Source: Microtetraspora glauca (GTDB lineage: Bacteria; Actinomycetota; Actinomycetes; Streptosporangiales; Streptosporangiaceae). From it: a stretch of DNA of 64,000 bases. The notes below the pieces were generated by a model. That model was not told the origin of the DNA. It made no database searches and saw only the letters and a program-made list of their open reading frames with translations. The first letter of the stretch is position 1, and each line of letters begins with the position of its first letter. Where the stretch lies: positions 62,001 through 126,000 of the forward strand of contig BBYL01000023.1 in the NCBI GenBank assembly GCA_001570385.1, in the 5' to 3' direction. Of the stretch, positions 43,745-51,516 are shown one piece after another. The position numbers and the translations under genes were made by a program.

Positions 43745-44947
43745 ATGCGCGACGAGGACGGCCTCGGCGGCGTGACCGGCGCGCCGCGCGCGGGCGAGCG
43801 GGGAGCACGGGCCTTCCTCTCGACCCCAATGCTCGTGGCCTGGCTCCTGGGACTCACCGCGGTCATCGTCGTGCTCGACATCGCCACAGGAGCCGGCATA
43901 CGGCTGGCCCCGGTGCTCATCTTCCTTCCCGCCTTCATCGCGGGCGTCGGCACGGTGCGGCAGACCGTGGCGGCGTCGGTGTGGGTGAGCCTCGTGGTCT
44001 TGGGCTCCGCCTTCTACATCCGCGGCAGTTTCACCGACAGCCTGATCGCGATGGTCTTCACCGCGGGTTTCGGCGCGCTGAGCGTCATCGGCTGCCGGTA
44101 CCGGATACACCGGGACGAGGAGGTCACCCGGCTGCGCTCCGCCGCCGCGGCCCTGCAACGGCAACTGCTCCGCCCACTCCCCGTACGCACGGAACAGGTC
44201 GTGGTCGACGGTGCCTACCAGCCGGTCGAGGAGGACAGCATGGTCGGCGGTGACATCTACGAGGTGGCGGCGTCGCCGTACGGAACCCGAGTGCTGATCG
44301 CCGACGTCCAGGGCAAGGGACTGCCCGCGATCGGCACCGCCTTCGCCGTCCTCGGCGCCTTCCGGGAGGTGGCCCACCGCGAACCCGCGCTCACCATGAT
44401 CGTGGACACGCTGGAGAGCGCGGTCACGCGGCACAACTACTTCGCCATGCAGACGGGCGAGCCGGAACGGTTCGTGACCGCACTCATCATCGACATCGAC
44501 AGCGGGACGAAGGTGCAGACCGTCAACTGCGGCCACATCCCCCCGTACCTGCTGCGTGCCGGCCACGCGGAGCCGGTGGCCCTGCCCGGCACCGGGGTGC
44601 CTCTCGGGCTCGGGCGGCTCTCGCGGGAGCCCCACGTCGTGGAGCGGTTCGCCTTCCCGCACGAGGCGACGCTCCTGCTGTGCACCGACGGCGTCACCGA
44701 GGCCCGGGACGGGAACGGCGACTTCTATCCCCTCGGGGCGCGGCTGCGCCGGTGGGCCGACGTGCCGCCGGACCGGCTCGCCGCGACGCTCCGCGCCGAT
44801 CTGGCCCGTTTCACCGGGGGCAACCCCCGAGACGACATCGCCGTGCTGGTCCTGCACCGCGAGTCCGCGCGCCAGTCCGTCGTCAGAGCGGCCGACCGAG
44901 CGGTGCCGCGCGGACGTGTCAACCGGCGGGCCGGGACGACGCCGTGA
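43745..44947 (+). CDS. SpoIIE/RsbU-type PP2C serine phosphatase, membrane-bound
   Basis: 400-residue protein with three to four N-terminal membrane helices (residues about 30-118) and a PP2C_SIG phosphatase domain. Metal-binding blocks SMVGGDIYEV, IADVQGKGLPA and TDGVTEARDGNGDFY and the final NPRDDIAVLVL are intact. Such enzymes usually dephosphorylate anti-anti-sigma factors or act as general signalling phosphatases. No anti-sigma partners are adjacent. ATG 43745 has AAGGGAG 7 nt upstream. The 3' end overlaps the convergent encapsulin gene by 29 bp. Confidence 0.9.
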   Translation: MRDEDGLGGVTGAPRAGERGARAFLSTPMLVAWLLGLTAVIVVLDIATGAGIRLAPVLIFLPAFIAGVGTVRQTVAASVWVSLVVLGSAFYIRGSFTDSLIAMVFTAGFGALSVIGCRYRIHRDEEVTRLRSAAAALQRQLLRPLPVRTEQVVVDGAYQPVEEDSMVGGDIYEVAASPYGTRVLIADVQGKGLPAIGTAFAVLGAFREVAHREPALTMIVDTLESAVTRHNYFAMQTGEPERFVTALIIDIDSGTKVQTVNCGHIPPYLLRAGHAEPVALPGTGVPLGLGRLSREPHVVERFAFPHEATLLLCTDGVTEARDGNGDFYPLGARLRRWADVPPDRLAATLRADLARFTGGNPRDDIAVLVLHRESARQSVVRAADRAVPRGRVNRRAGTTP

Positions 44948-45734
44948 GCGCCACCGCGGCCTCTCCGGTGTACAGGAGGAAGGTCAGCGTTTCCTGGAAG
45001 TACAGCCGGATGTTCGTGGCGTCGTGGGACAGGTAGCCGATCGAGACGTCCTGGCCGATGCGCAGCTCGAAGTCGCCGCCGCGGGTGGACAGCAGGAAAG
45101 CCCCGTCGATGGCGGGCGCCCAGACGATCCGGCCGTCCAGCAGCCGGGCGATGTGCTCGTGGATCGGATAGCCGTGGTCGGAGGTCTCGCTCACCGCGGT
45201 GTAGGCGTCGGCGCTGAGAGCCAGGGTGTACGGGCCGCCGACGCCCGCCAGCCGGAGAGCGGTCACCGCCCGGCTGACGGCCTCGGGATAGTCGCGCGCC
45301 TCGGACGGCAAGGTGATCGCCGGGTTGGAGGAGCCGTCGCGGATGCCGGTGACGCCGGCCGCGGCGTACCCCTCGAAGATCACGCGGTCCTCGGCGAAGG
45401 CGATCTTGCGGGCCGCGTCCTTGACGGGCTGCCAGTCCGCGTCCTTGGCTCCGCGCTCGACGTCGTCCACCTGCTGCCGTTCGACCGTGAACGGCACCCG
45501 CAGTTCGACGAGGGACCGAGAGCCGCGCGCGTGAGCGACGACGCCCTCGGCGGGAGGGTCGATCGCTTCCAGATGCCCGGTGGCGACCGCCGACAGCTGG
45601 ACACCGCCGGAGCCGGGGACGTCGACGACGCGGCGGCCGGCCACGTGGCGCTCGAACGTGCGCCGCGCCTCGTCCTCCAGGTCGGCCCAGGCCGCGGCTG
45701 AGATCGGGGCCAGTTCACGGTGCAGATTGTTCAT
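44919..45734 (-). CDS. Encapsulin shell protein (family 1, CFP29/linocin type)
   Basis: 271-residue HK97-fold nanocompartment shell protein. The N-terminus MNNLHRELAPISAAAWADLE is diagnostic of family 1 encapsulins; further blocks are AEDRVIFEGYAAAGVTGI near residues 111-128 and the ending YLSHDATNIRLYFQETLTFLL. Length fits CFP29 (about 265). It self-assembles into a hollow particle and packages proteins carrying a C-terminal targeting peptide. ATG overlaps the stop of the DyP gene (ATGA), and the DyP protein carries that peptide, so the cargo is clear. Confidence 0.96.
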   Translation of the reverse strand: MNNLHRELAPISAAAWADLEDEARRTFERHVAGRRVVDVPGSGGVQLSAVATGHLEAIDPPAEGVVAHARGSRSLVELRVPFTVERQQVDDVERGAKDADWQPVKDAARKIAFAEDRVIFEGYAAAGVTGIRDGSSNPAITLPSEARDYPEAVSRAVTALRLAGVGGPYTLALSADAYTAVSETSDHGYPIHEHIARLLDGRIVWAPAIDGAFLLSTRGGDFELRIGQDVSIGYLSHDATNIRLYFQETLTFLLYTGEAAVALTASSRPAG

Positions 45735-46804
45735 CGGGCGCCGCTCCCTTTCAGATCGCCGATCCCCAGGGACCCCTCGGACGGGGGCCGGACATCAGAC
45801 GCGGATTCGGTGGCTTCCGCCCCCGCGTCGGTCACGGCGTCGGTCACGGCCGTACCGCAGGGCGCGTCGGGCAGGTCGTCGAGGAGGTCGGCGCTCGGGA
45901 CGAAGAACAGGGTGCCGGTCACCGCGGTGGAGAAGTCCAGGATCCGATCGTGGCTCGCCGGCGGGGCGCCCAGGAACATCCGCTCCAGCATCCGCTCGGT
46001 GACCTCCGGCGTGCGGGAGTAGCCGATGAAGTACGTGCCGAACTCGCCGGGCCCTACGGCGCCGAAGGGCATGTTGTCCCGCAGGATCTGCCGCTCGGTG
46101 CCGTCAGGGTCGACGATCGTGGTCAGCGCGACATGGGAGTCGGCCGGTTTGACGGCGTCGTCCAGCTCGATGTCGGACAACTTCGTGCGGCCGATCACCC
46201 TTTCCTGGGCCTCGACGGGCAGCGCGTTCCACGCCCGCAGATCGTGCAGGTACTTCTGTACGATCACGTAGCTCCCGCCCGCGAAGTCCGGGTCCTCGTC
46301 ACCGATCAGAACCGCCGCGCCCGCCGCCGGGCCGACCGGGTTCTCGGTCCCGTCGACGAAACCGAGCAGGTCGCGTACGTCGAAGTACTTGAATCCATGG
46401 ACCTCGTCCTGGACGGTCACCGCGCCGCGCAGCCGATCCATGATCTGGGACGCCAGTCCGAAGCACAGGTCCAGCCGCTGGGCCCGGATGTGGAACAGCA
46501 GGTCGCCCGGGGTGCGCACCGCGTGGTGGACGGGGCCGGCGAGCTCGCGGAAGGGATGCAGCCCGGCCGGGCGCGGCCCGCCGAACAGCCGGTCCCACGC
46601 CTGCGACCCGATCGCGGCGACACAGCTCAGCGCGCCCTCCGGCGCCCGGAAACCGACGGCCCGCTGCAACGCCGGCACATCGGCCAACACCTCCCGCGCG
46701 ACCGACTCGCCGCCGGGGTCGACCGTGACCACGAGGAAGATCGCCGCCCTCGTCAGCGGGCTCAGCACCGGCTGCGGGATCGCACCCTGGTCGGGCTCCG
46801 CCAT
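45731..46804 (-). CDS. DyP-type heme peroxidase, encapsulin cargo
   Basis: 357-residue dye-decolorising peroxidase. Distal Asp151 in GFVDGTENP, proximal heme ligand His224 (DSHVALTTI), Arg242 and Asn244 (LRDNMPFG) are all present. A flexible linker of about 35 residues leads to the encapsulin targeting peptide GSLGIGDLK (residues 344-352). ATG 46804 has GAGGAGG upstream; the open frame continues 5' but is not needed. It is in an operon with the shell gene, so the peroxidase is expected inside the nanocompartment, as known for mycobacterial DyP/CFP29. Probable role in oxidative-stress defence. Confidence 0.96.
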   Translation of the reverse strand: MAEPDQGAIPQPVLSPLTRAAIFLVVTVDPGGESVAREVLADVPALQRAVGFRAPEGALSCVAAIGSQAWDRLFGGPRPAGLHPFRELAGPVHHAVRTPGDLLFHIRAQRLDLCFGLASQIMDRLRGAVTVQDEVHGFKYFDVRDLLGFVDGTENPVGPAAGAAVLIGDEDPDFAGGSYVIVQKYLHDLRAWNALPVEAQERVIGRTKLSDIELDDAVKPADSHVALTTIVDPDGTERQILRDNMPFGAVGPGEFGTYFIGYSRTPEVTERMLERMFLGAPPASHDRILDFSTAVTGTLFFVPSADLLDDLPDAPCGTAVTDAVTDAGAEATESASDVRPPSEGSLGIGDLKGSGAR

Positions 46805-46990
46805 CGCCGCCCCCTCCTCACGCGTCGCCTTCGGGGCCGGCCGTGCGCCGAAACCGCGTGGCGCCGCCCCGAGGTTCCGCGGGTCCGGAAAGGACCACCA
46901 CTCGCCGACTGTACACATGAGACTACTCTGCGTGGCTTTGCTCCACTCCGCGCGGCCTCCCCGTCGCGATGTCCGAGAGGCGGATCCGGC

Positions 46991-47185
46991 TCACGCCGCC
47001 TGGATGTAGTCGCGCTGGTGGGCCGGAACGACGCGCCCGTCGGGCAGCAGCTCTCCGGTGTCGTCGAAGACGATCACACCGTTGCAGAGCAGGCCCCATC
47101 CCTGCTCCGGGTGGTAGGCGACAAGGCAGGCGGCATCGTGGTCGACGGCGTCCGCGGACGGGCACGCGGGGATGTGCAGGCACAT
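46991..47185 (-). CDS. DUF5999 family small protein
   Basis: 64-residue protein with the actinobacterial DUF5999 pattern: MCLHIPACPSADAVDHDAAC at the start, HPEQGWGLLCNGVIVFDDTG and LLPDGRVV. Four cysteines (residues 2, 8, 20, 34) and two histidines could bind metal, which is an inference. No function is known. Its start region AGTGACCATCATGTGCCTGC recurs in diverged form at 51484-51516. One copy of the repeated intergenic element lies 105 bp upstream. Confidence 0.85.
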   Translation of the reverse strand: MCLHIPACPSADAVDHDAACLVAYHPEQGWGLLCNGVIVFDDTGELLPDGRVVPAHQRDYIQAA

Positions 47186-47290
47186 GATGGTCACTTCGCT
47201 TCTGGCCGGTTGTTCCCTGTCCGCTCTCCGGCGCCGACGCGTCGGCCACCGCCTGGAGAGCCGCTGACGGTTCAACCCTGGCACCCGCCG

Positions 47291-47369
47291 GACCCGCCGT
47301 CTGCGCAGGCAGCATGCATTCCGGACCCCTGCCAGCGGCCCCCCGGGCATTCGGGTTAGCTGCAATGCC
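47291..47369 (-). promoter_or_regulatory. Repeated intergenic element, copy A
   Basis: About 79 bp, read on the minus strand from GGCATTGCAGCTAACC to AGACGGCGGGTC. It is very similar to copies B (51409-51486) and C (52817-52899). It lies 105 bp upstream of the DUF5999 start; it also lies 30 bp before the receiver gene on the plus strand. Likely a promoter or leader-RNA element. Confidence 0.7.
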
Positions 47370-47399
47370 ACGGCGGCGTTGAACTGGGATCCTGGAGCC

Positions 47400-47810
47400 A
47401 TGGCGACACGCTGCCTCATCATCGACGACAGCGATCACTTCCTGGTGATCGCGCGCGAATTGCTCCAACGGGAGGGATTCGCCGTCGTCGGCGTGGCCGC
47501 GACCGCCGCCGACGCCGTCCTGCGGGTCGACGAGGCCCGCCCCGATGTGGCACTCGTGGACATCGACCTCGGCCAGGAAAGCGGCTTCGACGTCGCGAGG
47601 CGGCTTACCGAGTCCTCCCATCCGCCGCAGATCATCCTGATCTCCGCCTACGCCGAGAAGGACTTCATGGAGATGATCGCGGACAGCCCGGCCATCGGAT
47701 TCCTGCCGAAGTCCGCCCTTTCCGGGACGGCGATCCGCGAGCTCCTGGGCCACCCGCCGGGGCCGCTGGACGGGCCGACCGGACGGGACCGCGACGGCGG
47801 GTCGCCGTGA
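47400..47810 (+). CDS. Stand-alone response-regulator receiver protein
   Basis: 136-residue receiver domain without an output domain. N-terminal acidic pair CLIIDDSDHF, phosphoacceptor Asp near residue 55 (VALVDIDLG), and Lys in FLPKSALS are present. ATG 47400 follows a GGAG at short spacing. A short C-terminal Pro/Gly/Asp tail follows. Single receivers act as phosphate shuttles or sinks; the orphan kinase at 50593 is a possible partner by proximity. Confidence 0.85.
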   Translation: MATRCLIIDDSDHFLVIARELLQREGFAVVGVAATAADAVLRVDEARPDVALVDIDLGQESGFDVARRLTESSHPPQIILISAYAEKDFMEMIADSPAIGFLPKSALSGTAIRELLGHPPGPLDGPTGRDRDGGSP

Positions 47811-47823
47811 CCCGCCGGGCGTT

Positions 47824-48483
47824 CTAGCGCGCTTCGAGGAAGGCCAGGACGGCGAGCACACGCCGGTGGTCGTCCTCGGTCTCGGGTAGCCGCATCCTCG
47901 AGAAGATGCTGTGCACGTGCTTTTCGACGGTGCCCTCGGTGACCCAGAGCTGGCGGCCGATGCCCGCGTTGGAGCGTCCCTCCGCCATCAGGGCGAGCAC
48001 CTCGCGCTCGCGCTGGGTGAGAAGGTCGAGCGGGTCGTCCCGGCGGCGCGCCGCGAACAGCTCCTTGACGAGGCTCGGGTCCACGACCGAACCGCCGTGC
48101 ACGATCCGCTCGATCGTCTCGACGAAGTCCGCCACGTCGGTCACCCGGCTCTTGAGCAGGTAGCCGACCCGGTGCCCGGCGGCCAGCAGTTCCATCGCCT
48201 GCTCCACCTCGATGTGCGCGGAGAGCAGGAGGATCCCCATGTCGGGGAACTCCTCGCGGATCGTCCGGGCCGCATCGAGCCCCTCGGTCGTGTGGCTGGG
48301 CGGCATCCGGATGTCGACGATGACCAGGTCCGGACGGCGGTCGCGGGCGAGCGTGAGGAGTTCCCGGGCGTCGCCCGCCTGGCCCGCGATCTCGAAGCCC
48401 GATCGCTCCAGCAGGCTGGCTATCCCCTCGCGGAGCAGCACGTCGTCATCCGCCACCGCTATCCGCGTCGGCCCACCGTTCAC
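47824..48483 (-). CDS. LuxR/NarL family response regulator
   Basis: 219-residue regulator: receiver with VIVDIRMPP phosphoacceptor and LuxR domain (LTQREREVLALMAEGRSNAG, TVEKHVHSIFSRMRL). GTG 48483 gives a normal N-terminus (NGGPTRIAVADDD) with GGAG close by; a longer GTG start at 48525 is possible. It diverges from the GAF kinase at 48667, which is its probable partner. The domain resembles the regulator at 21431. Confidence 0.9.
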   Translation of the reverse strand: MNGGPTRIAVADDDVLLREGIASLLERSGFEIAGQAGDARELLTLARDRRPDLVIVDIRMPPSHTTEGLDAARTIREEFPDMGILLLSAHIEVEQAMELLAAGHRVGYLLKSRVTDVADFVETIERIVHGGSVVDPSLVKELFAARRRDDPLDLLTQREREVLALMAEGRSNAGIGRQLWVTEGTVEKHVHSIFSRMRLPETEDDHRRVLAVLAFLEAR

Positions 48484-48666
48484 GGCTCCGTCGTCCCTTC
48501 GGCTCCCGGCCGCCTCATCCGGCACGCGTTACGAGAACGGATGAAGAAAGGCAAGGAGAATCGACCTCGCGGGCGATTCACCAGGTTAATTCCGATCGCC
48601 CTGCCAAATCTCTGTCAAGAATGGATTTCCAATACTTCCGCACATGAAACGAGTATATTTGAGTTC

Positions 48667-50535
48667 ATGCGTGCGCGACTGTTGTCGCTTCTGGCGCATC
48701 CAACGCGCCCGTCCCTGGGACAGGGAATCATCGTCGCCGCCGCGTGCCTGGCAGTGGAGATCCTCATCGCCCGTATGCTCTGGCAGATAGCCCCCAGCGG
48801 TTCTCTCGGCGTAGTTTACCTGCTCGGTATTCTGCTGGTTTCGACCCTGTGGGGCCTGCCGCTCGGAATACTCACCGTGCTCGCCAGCGGCGTCGCCTTC
48901 GAATATTTCGACTTTCCGCCCAAGGAAAGTTTCACTCTCCCCGCGGCCTGGGCCGTGTCGCCTCTCCCGATCTTCCTCGTCGTCGGACTGCTGGTCGCCG
49001 GGATCGCGTCGATGGCACGATCGCTCGCCGTCGAGGCCGACGAACGCCGACGCGAGGCCGACGAACGCCGGCGCGAGGCCGACCTCGCCGCCGACCTGGC
49101 CCACCTCCTTCTGCGCTCGGAGGACTCAAGAGCCGTGCTCCCCGTGGCCTCCGAACGCCTCGCGCGGGCCCTGAGAGTGGACGGCGTGGCGATCGAAGGC
49201 GGGGCGGTCGAGGTCGGCGACGATCGCCACGCCCTGCCACTGGGCGGGAACGGTGAACCGCTCGCCACGGTCACGCTTCCCGCCGACGCTCCGGAGGCCG
49301 TACGGCGCCGCCTCTCCGAGCGGATCATCCCGTCGTTGGAGGCCCTGCTCCAGACCGCGCGCGACCGCGAGACCATCGCGAGCGCGCTGCAGGCGAGCCG
49401 CGACGAGAACCGCAGGATCGCGGAGGAGCAGGCGGCGCTGCGACGGGTCGCGACGCTGGTCGCGCGCGGCATCTCGCCGACCGAGCTGTTCAACAGGGTC
49501 GCCCAGGAGGTTTGCATGATCCTCGGCGCGGACCGCGTGGCGATCGGCCGCTACGACACCGGCCGCATGACGGTGGTGGGCTCATGGAGCCTCCGGTACG
49601 GCACGGCGTCCGGGCTGCCCATCGGCTCACAGTGGCCGCTGGAGGAACCGAGCGTCTCCGCCCGGGTGCGCCGCATCTTGCGGCCGGCCCGCGTCTCGGA
49701 CTACGGCACGGGCATGGGCAAGATCTCGGAGTGGGCGCGCGATCAGGGGGTCACCGTTTCCGTGGGCTGTCCCATCCTCGTCGAGGCCCGGCTCTGGGGC
49801 GTGGTGATCGCGTTCTCCGTCGATCCGGAGCCGACGCTCCGATGCGCCGAGGAACGCATGCGGGACTTCACCGACCTGGTCGCCACGGCGATCTCCAACG
49901 CCCAGGTCCGCGCGGACCTCGCGGCGTCCCGCGCCCGTGTCGTCGCGGCCTCCGACGAGAGCCGGCGTCGCATCGAGCGGAACCTGCACGACGGAGCCCA
50001 GCAACAGCTGGTCTCGCTGGCGCTGGAGCTGCGCGCGGCGGAGGCCGGCATGCCGCCCGAGCAGTCAGACGCCAGGAAGCGGCTGACGCACGCGCTCAAC
50101 GGTCTCACGGGCGTCATGGAGGACCTGCAGGAGCTTTCCCGGGGCATTCACCCGGCCATCCTCACCAACGGTGGTGTCGGCCCCGCGCTGAGGATGCTCG
50201 CCCGCCGCTCGGCCATACCCGTCGAACTCGACATCCGGAGCGAGCTGCGCCTGCCGGAGCGCGTGGAGGTGGCCGTGTACTACGTGACCGCGGAGACGCT
50301 GACCAACGTGGTCAAGCACGCGCGCGCCTCCGTGGCCCGCGTCGCGTTCTGGACCGACGGCGGCGCCGCGCATCTGACGATCGAGGACGACGGTGTCGGC
50401 GGGGCCGACCTCGGCTCCGGCTCCGGCCTTCTCGGCATCAGCGACCGGGTGGAGGCGCTCGACGGGACGGTGACCGTCATCAGCCCCGCGGGCGCCGGTA
50501 CCACGCTGTCGGTCACGATCCCCCTCACCACCTGA
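48667..50535 (+). CDS. DUF4118-GAF sensor histidine kinase
   Basis: 622-residue kinase with a complete four-helix DUF4118 region (about residues 17-118), a charged signalling helix, GAF domain (about 255-420), phosphoacceptor His441 (ERNLHDGAQQQ) and intact ATPase boxes. It is a paralogue of the kinase at 36144. Its signalling helix contains an extra exact heptad (EADERRR twice), from a 21-bp duplication at 49033-49074. The upstream 140 bp is unusually AT-rich and probably holds the promoter. GAF may sense redox state or a gas ligand (family knowledge), but the ligand here is unknown. Confidence 0.9.
   Translation: MRARLLSLLAHPTRPSLGQGIIVAAACLAVEILIARMLWQIAPSGSLGVVYLLGILLVSTLWGLPLGILTVLASGVAFEYFDFPPKESFTLPAAWAVSPLPIFLVVGLLVAGIASMARSLAVEADERRREADERRREADLAADLAHLLLRSEDSRAVLPVASERLARALRVDGVAIEGGAVEVGDDRHALPLGGNGEPLATVTLPADAPEAVRRRLSERIIPSLEALLQTARDRETIASALQASRDENRRIAEEQAALRRVATLVARGISPTELFNRVAQEVCMILGADRVAIGRYDTGRMTVVGSWSLRYGTASGLPIGSQWPLEEPSVSARVRRILRPARVSDYGTGMGKISEWARDQGVTVSVGCPILVEARLWGVVIAFSVDPEPTLRCAEERMRDFTDLVATAISNAQVRADLAASRARVVAASDESRRRIERNLHDGAQQQLVSLALELRAAEAGMPPEQSDARKRLTHALNGLTGVMEDLQELSRGIHPAILTNGGVGPALRMLARRSAIPVELDIRSELRLPERVEVAVYYVTAETLTNVVKHARASVARVAFWTDGGAAHLTIEDDGVGGADLGSGSGLLGISDRVEALDGTVTVISPAGAGTTLSVTIPLTT
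49033..49080 (+). repeat. 21-bp tandem duplication encoding a heptad
   Basis: GAGGCCGACGAACGCCGACGC (49033-49053) is repeated at 49054-49074 with one mismatch, and a third partial unit follows. It adds exactly seven residues to the coiled-coil signalling helix. Confidence 0.85.
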
Positions 50536-50592
50536 TCCTCCACACCACCTGACGGCCGCGCGCCGCCGGACCCGAGTCCATCGCGTCGGGCG

Positions 50593-51264
50593 TTACCTGC
50601 CTTCACCGGGAAGCGGGAGGCGCAGGACGAAGCAGGCTCCCGCCGCCGAGTCCGCCACCTCCACGGTTCCGCTGTGTGCGTGCGCGACGGCGCGGACGAT
50701 CGCGAGGCCCAGCCCGGAACCTCCATGATCGCGGCAGCGAGCCGTGTCCAGCCGGCTGAAACGCTCGAAGATCCGATCCCGGTCGGCCGGCGCGATGCCC
50801 CGCCCGTCATCCGTCACGATCAGCTCGGCGTATCGCCCGTTCCTGCGCACTTCGACCCGCACCGTACGGCTGGCGTGCCGCTGCGCGTTGTCCAGAAGGT
50901 TCCTGACGACGCGGCGGAACTCGTCGGCGACGACGTGGAACACCAGCCCGGGCGAAAGCAGCAGCCGGACGGGGATGCCGTCCGCGCGCATGGACACCTC
51001 GTCCCGTACCAACTCGGCGAGATCGACCCTCGACCACTCCTCCGGCGGAGTCGTCCCCACCCTGGCCAGCACGAGCAGGTCGTGCACGATGGTCTGAAGC
51101 CGGTCGATGTCCCGCAGCGCGCGGCCGAGAACCTCGTCCAGATCGCCCTCACCCGGGTGCAGCCGAGCCTCCTCCAGCTGCGCTCGTAGCCCCGCGATCG
51201 GGGTGAGCAACTCGTGTGAGGCGTCAGCCACGAACTGCCGCTGCTGGGAGAGCAAACGAATCAT
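50593..51264 (-). CDS. N-terminally truncated sensor histidine kinase (HisKA/HATPase core only)
   Basis: 223 residues containing only the kinase core: H box FVADASHELLTPIAG with the phosphoacceptor at His17, N box RNLLDNAQRHA, G boxes TDDGRGIAP and GGSGLGLAIV. Relatives of this type have membrane helices and a HAMP domain before the H box; here they are missing, and 5' sequence is intergenic with repeated element B. ATG 51264 is the only good Met; its Shine-Dalgarno is poorly spaced. Either a soluble kinase or the remnant of a larger gene. No response regulator is directly adjacent. Confidence 0.8.
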   Translation of the reverse strand: MIRLLSQQRQFVADASHELLTPIAGLRAQLEEARLHPGEGDLDEVLGRALRDIDRLQTIVHDLLVLARVGTTPPEEWSRVDLAELVRDEVSMRADGIPVRLLLSPGLVFHVVADEFRRVVRNLLDNAQRHASRTVRVEVRRNGRYAELIVTDDGRGIAPADRDRIFERFSRLDTARCRDHGGSGLGLAIVRAVAHAHSGTVEVADSAAGACFVLRLPLPGEGR

Positions 51265-51408
51265 CCCTCTCGTGAGATTCTCCTGCAGGTCTGTCGGGTG
51301 AGTGGGTGCGCCTGGCGCCGCGGCGCGTCGTTCACGGGCCTTTCCCGCGCGCTTCGACGGCCCGCAGCCAGTGAGATCTACCTTCGCCGTCCAGGATGGC
51401 GTACGACC

Positions 51409-51486
51409 GACCCGCCGTCTCCCCGGACAGCCCCCATCCCGGCCCCATGCCAGCCTCCGCCCGGCCTTACGGCTAGCTGGAGTGCC
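51409..51486 (-). promoter_or_regulatory. Repeated intergenic element, copy B
   Basis: About 78 bp, minus-strand order from GGCACTCCAGCTAGCC to AGACGGCGGGTC, aligned with copies A and C with about three quarters identity to A by eye. It lies 144 bp upstream of the truncated kinase start. Immediately upstream on the same strand is a DUF5999-like start sequence. Confidence 0.7.
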
Positions 51487-51516
51487 ATGTGCCGGCACAT
51501 GACCGTCACCTCGCTC
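51484..51516 (-). other. DUF5999-like start sequence remnant
   Basis: Minus-strand AGCGAGGTGACGGTCATGTG closely matches the ribosome-site and start region of the DUF5999 gene (47166-47200), including the MCxH start. The following frame is only about 40 codons, running through element B, and has no DUF5999 body. It overlaps the 3' end of the hydrolase gene. Likely a duplication remnant. Confidence 0.5.

Noticed and set aside
47186..47422. In-frame upstream extension of DUF5999
   Set aside because: The family begins at MCLH; the upstream part is Arg-rich and contains the repeated element whose reading frame is not kept in other copies.
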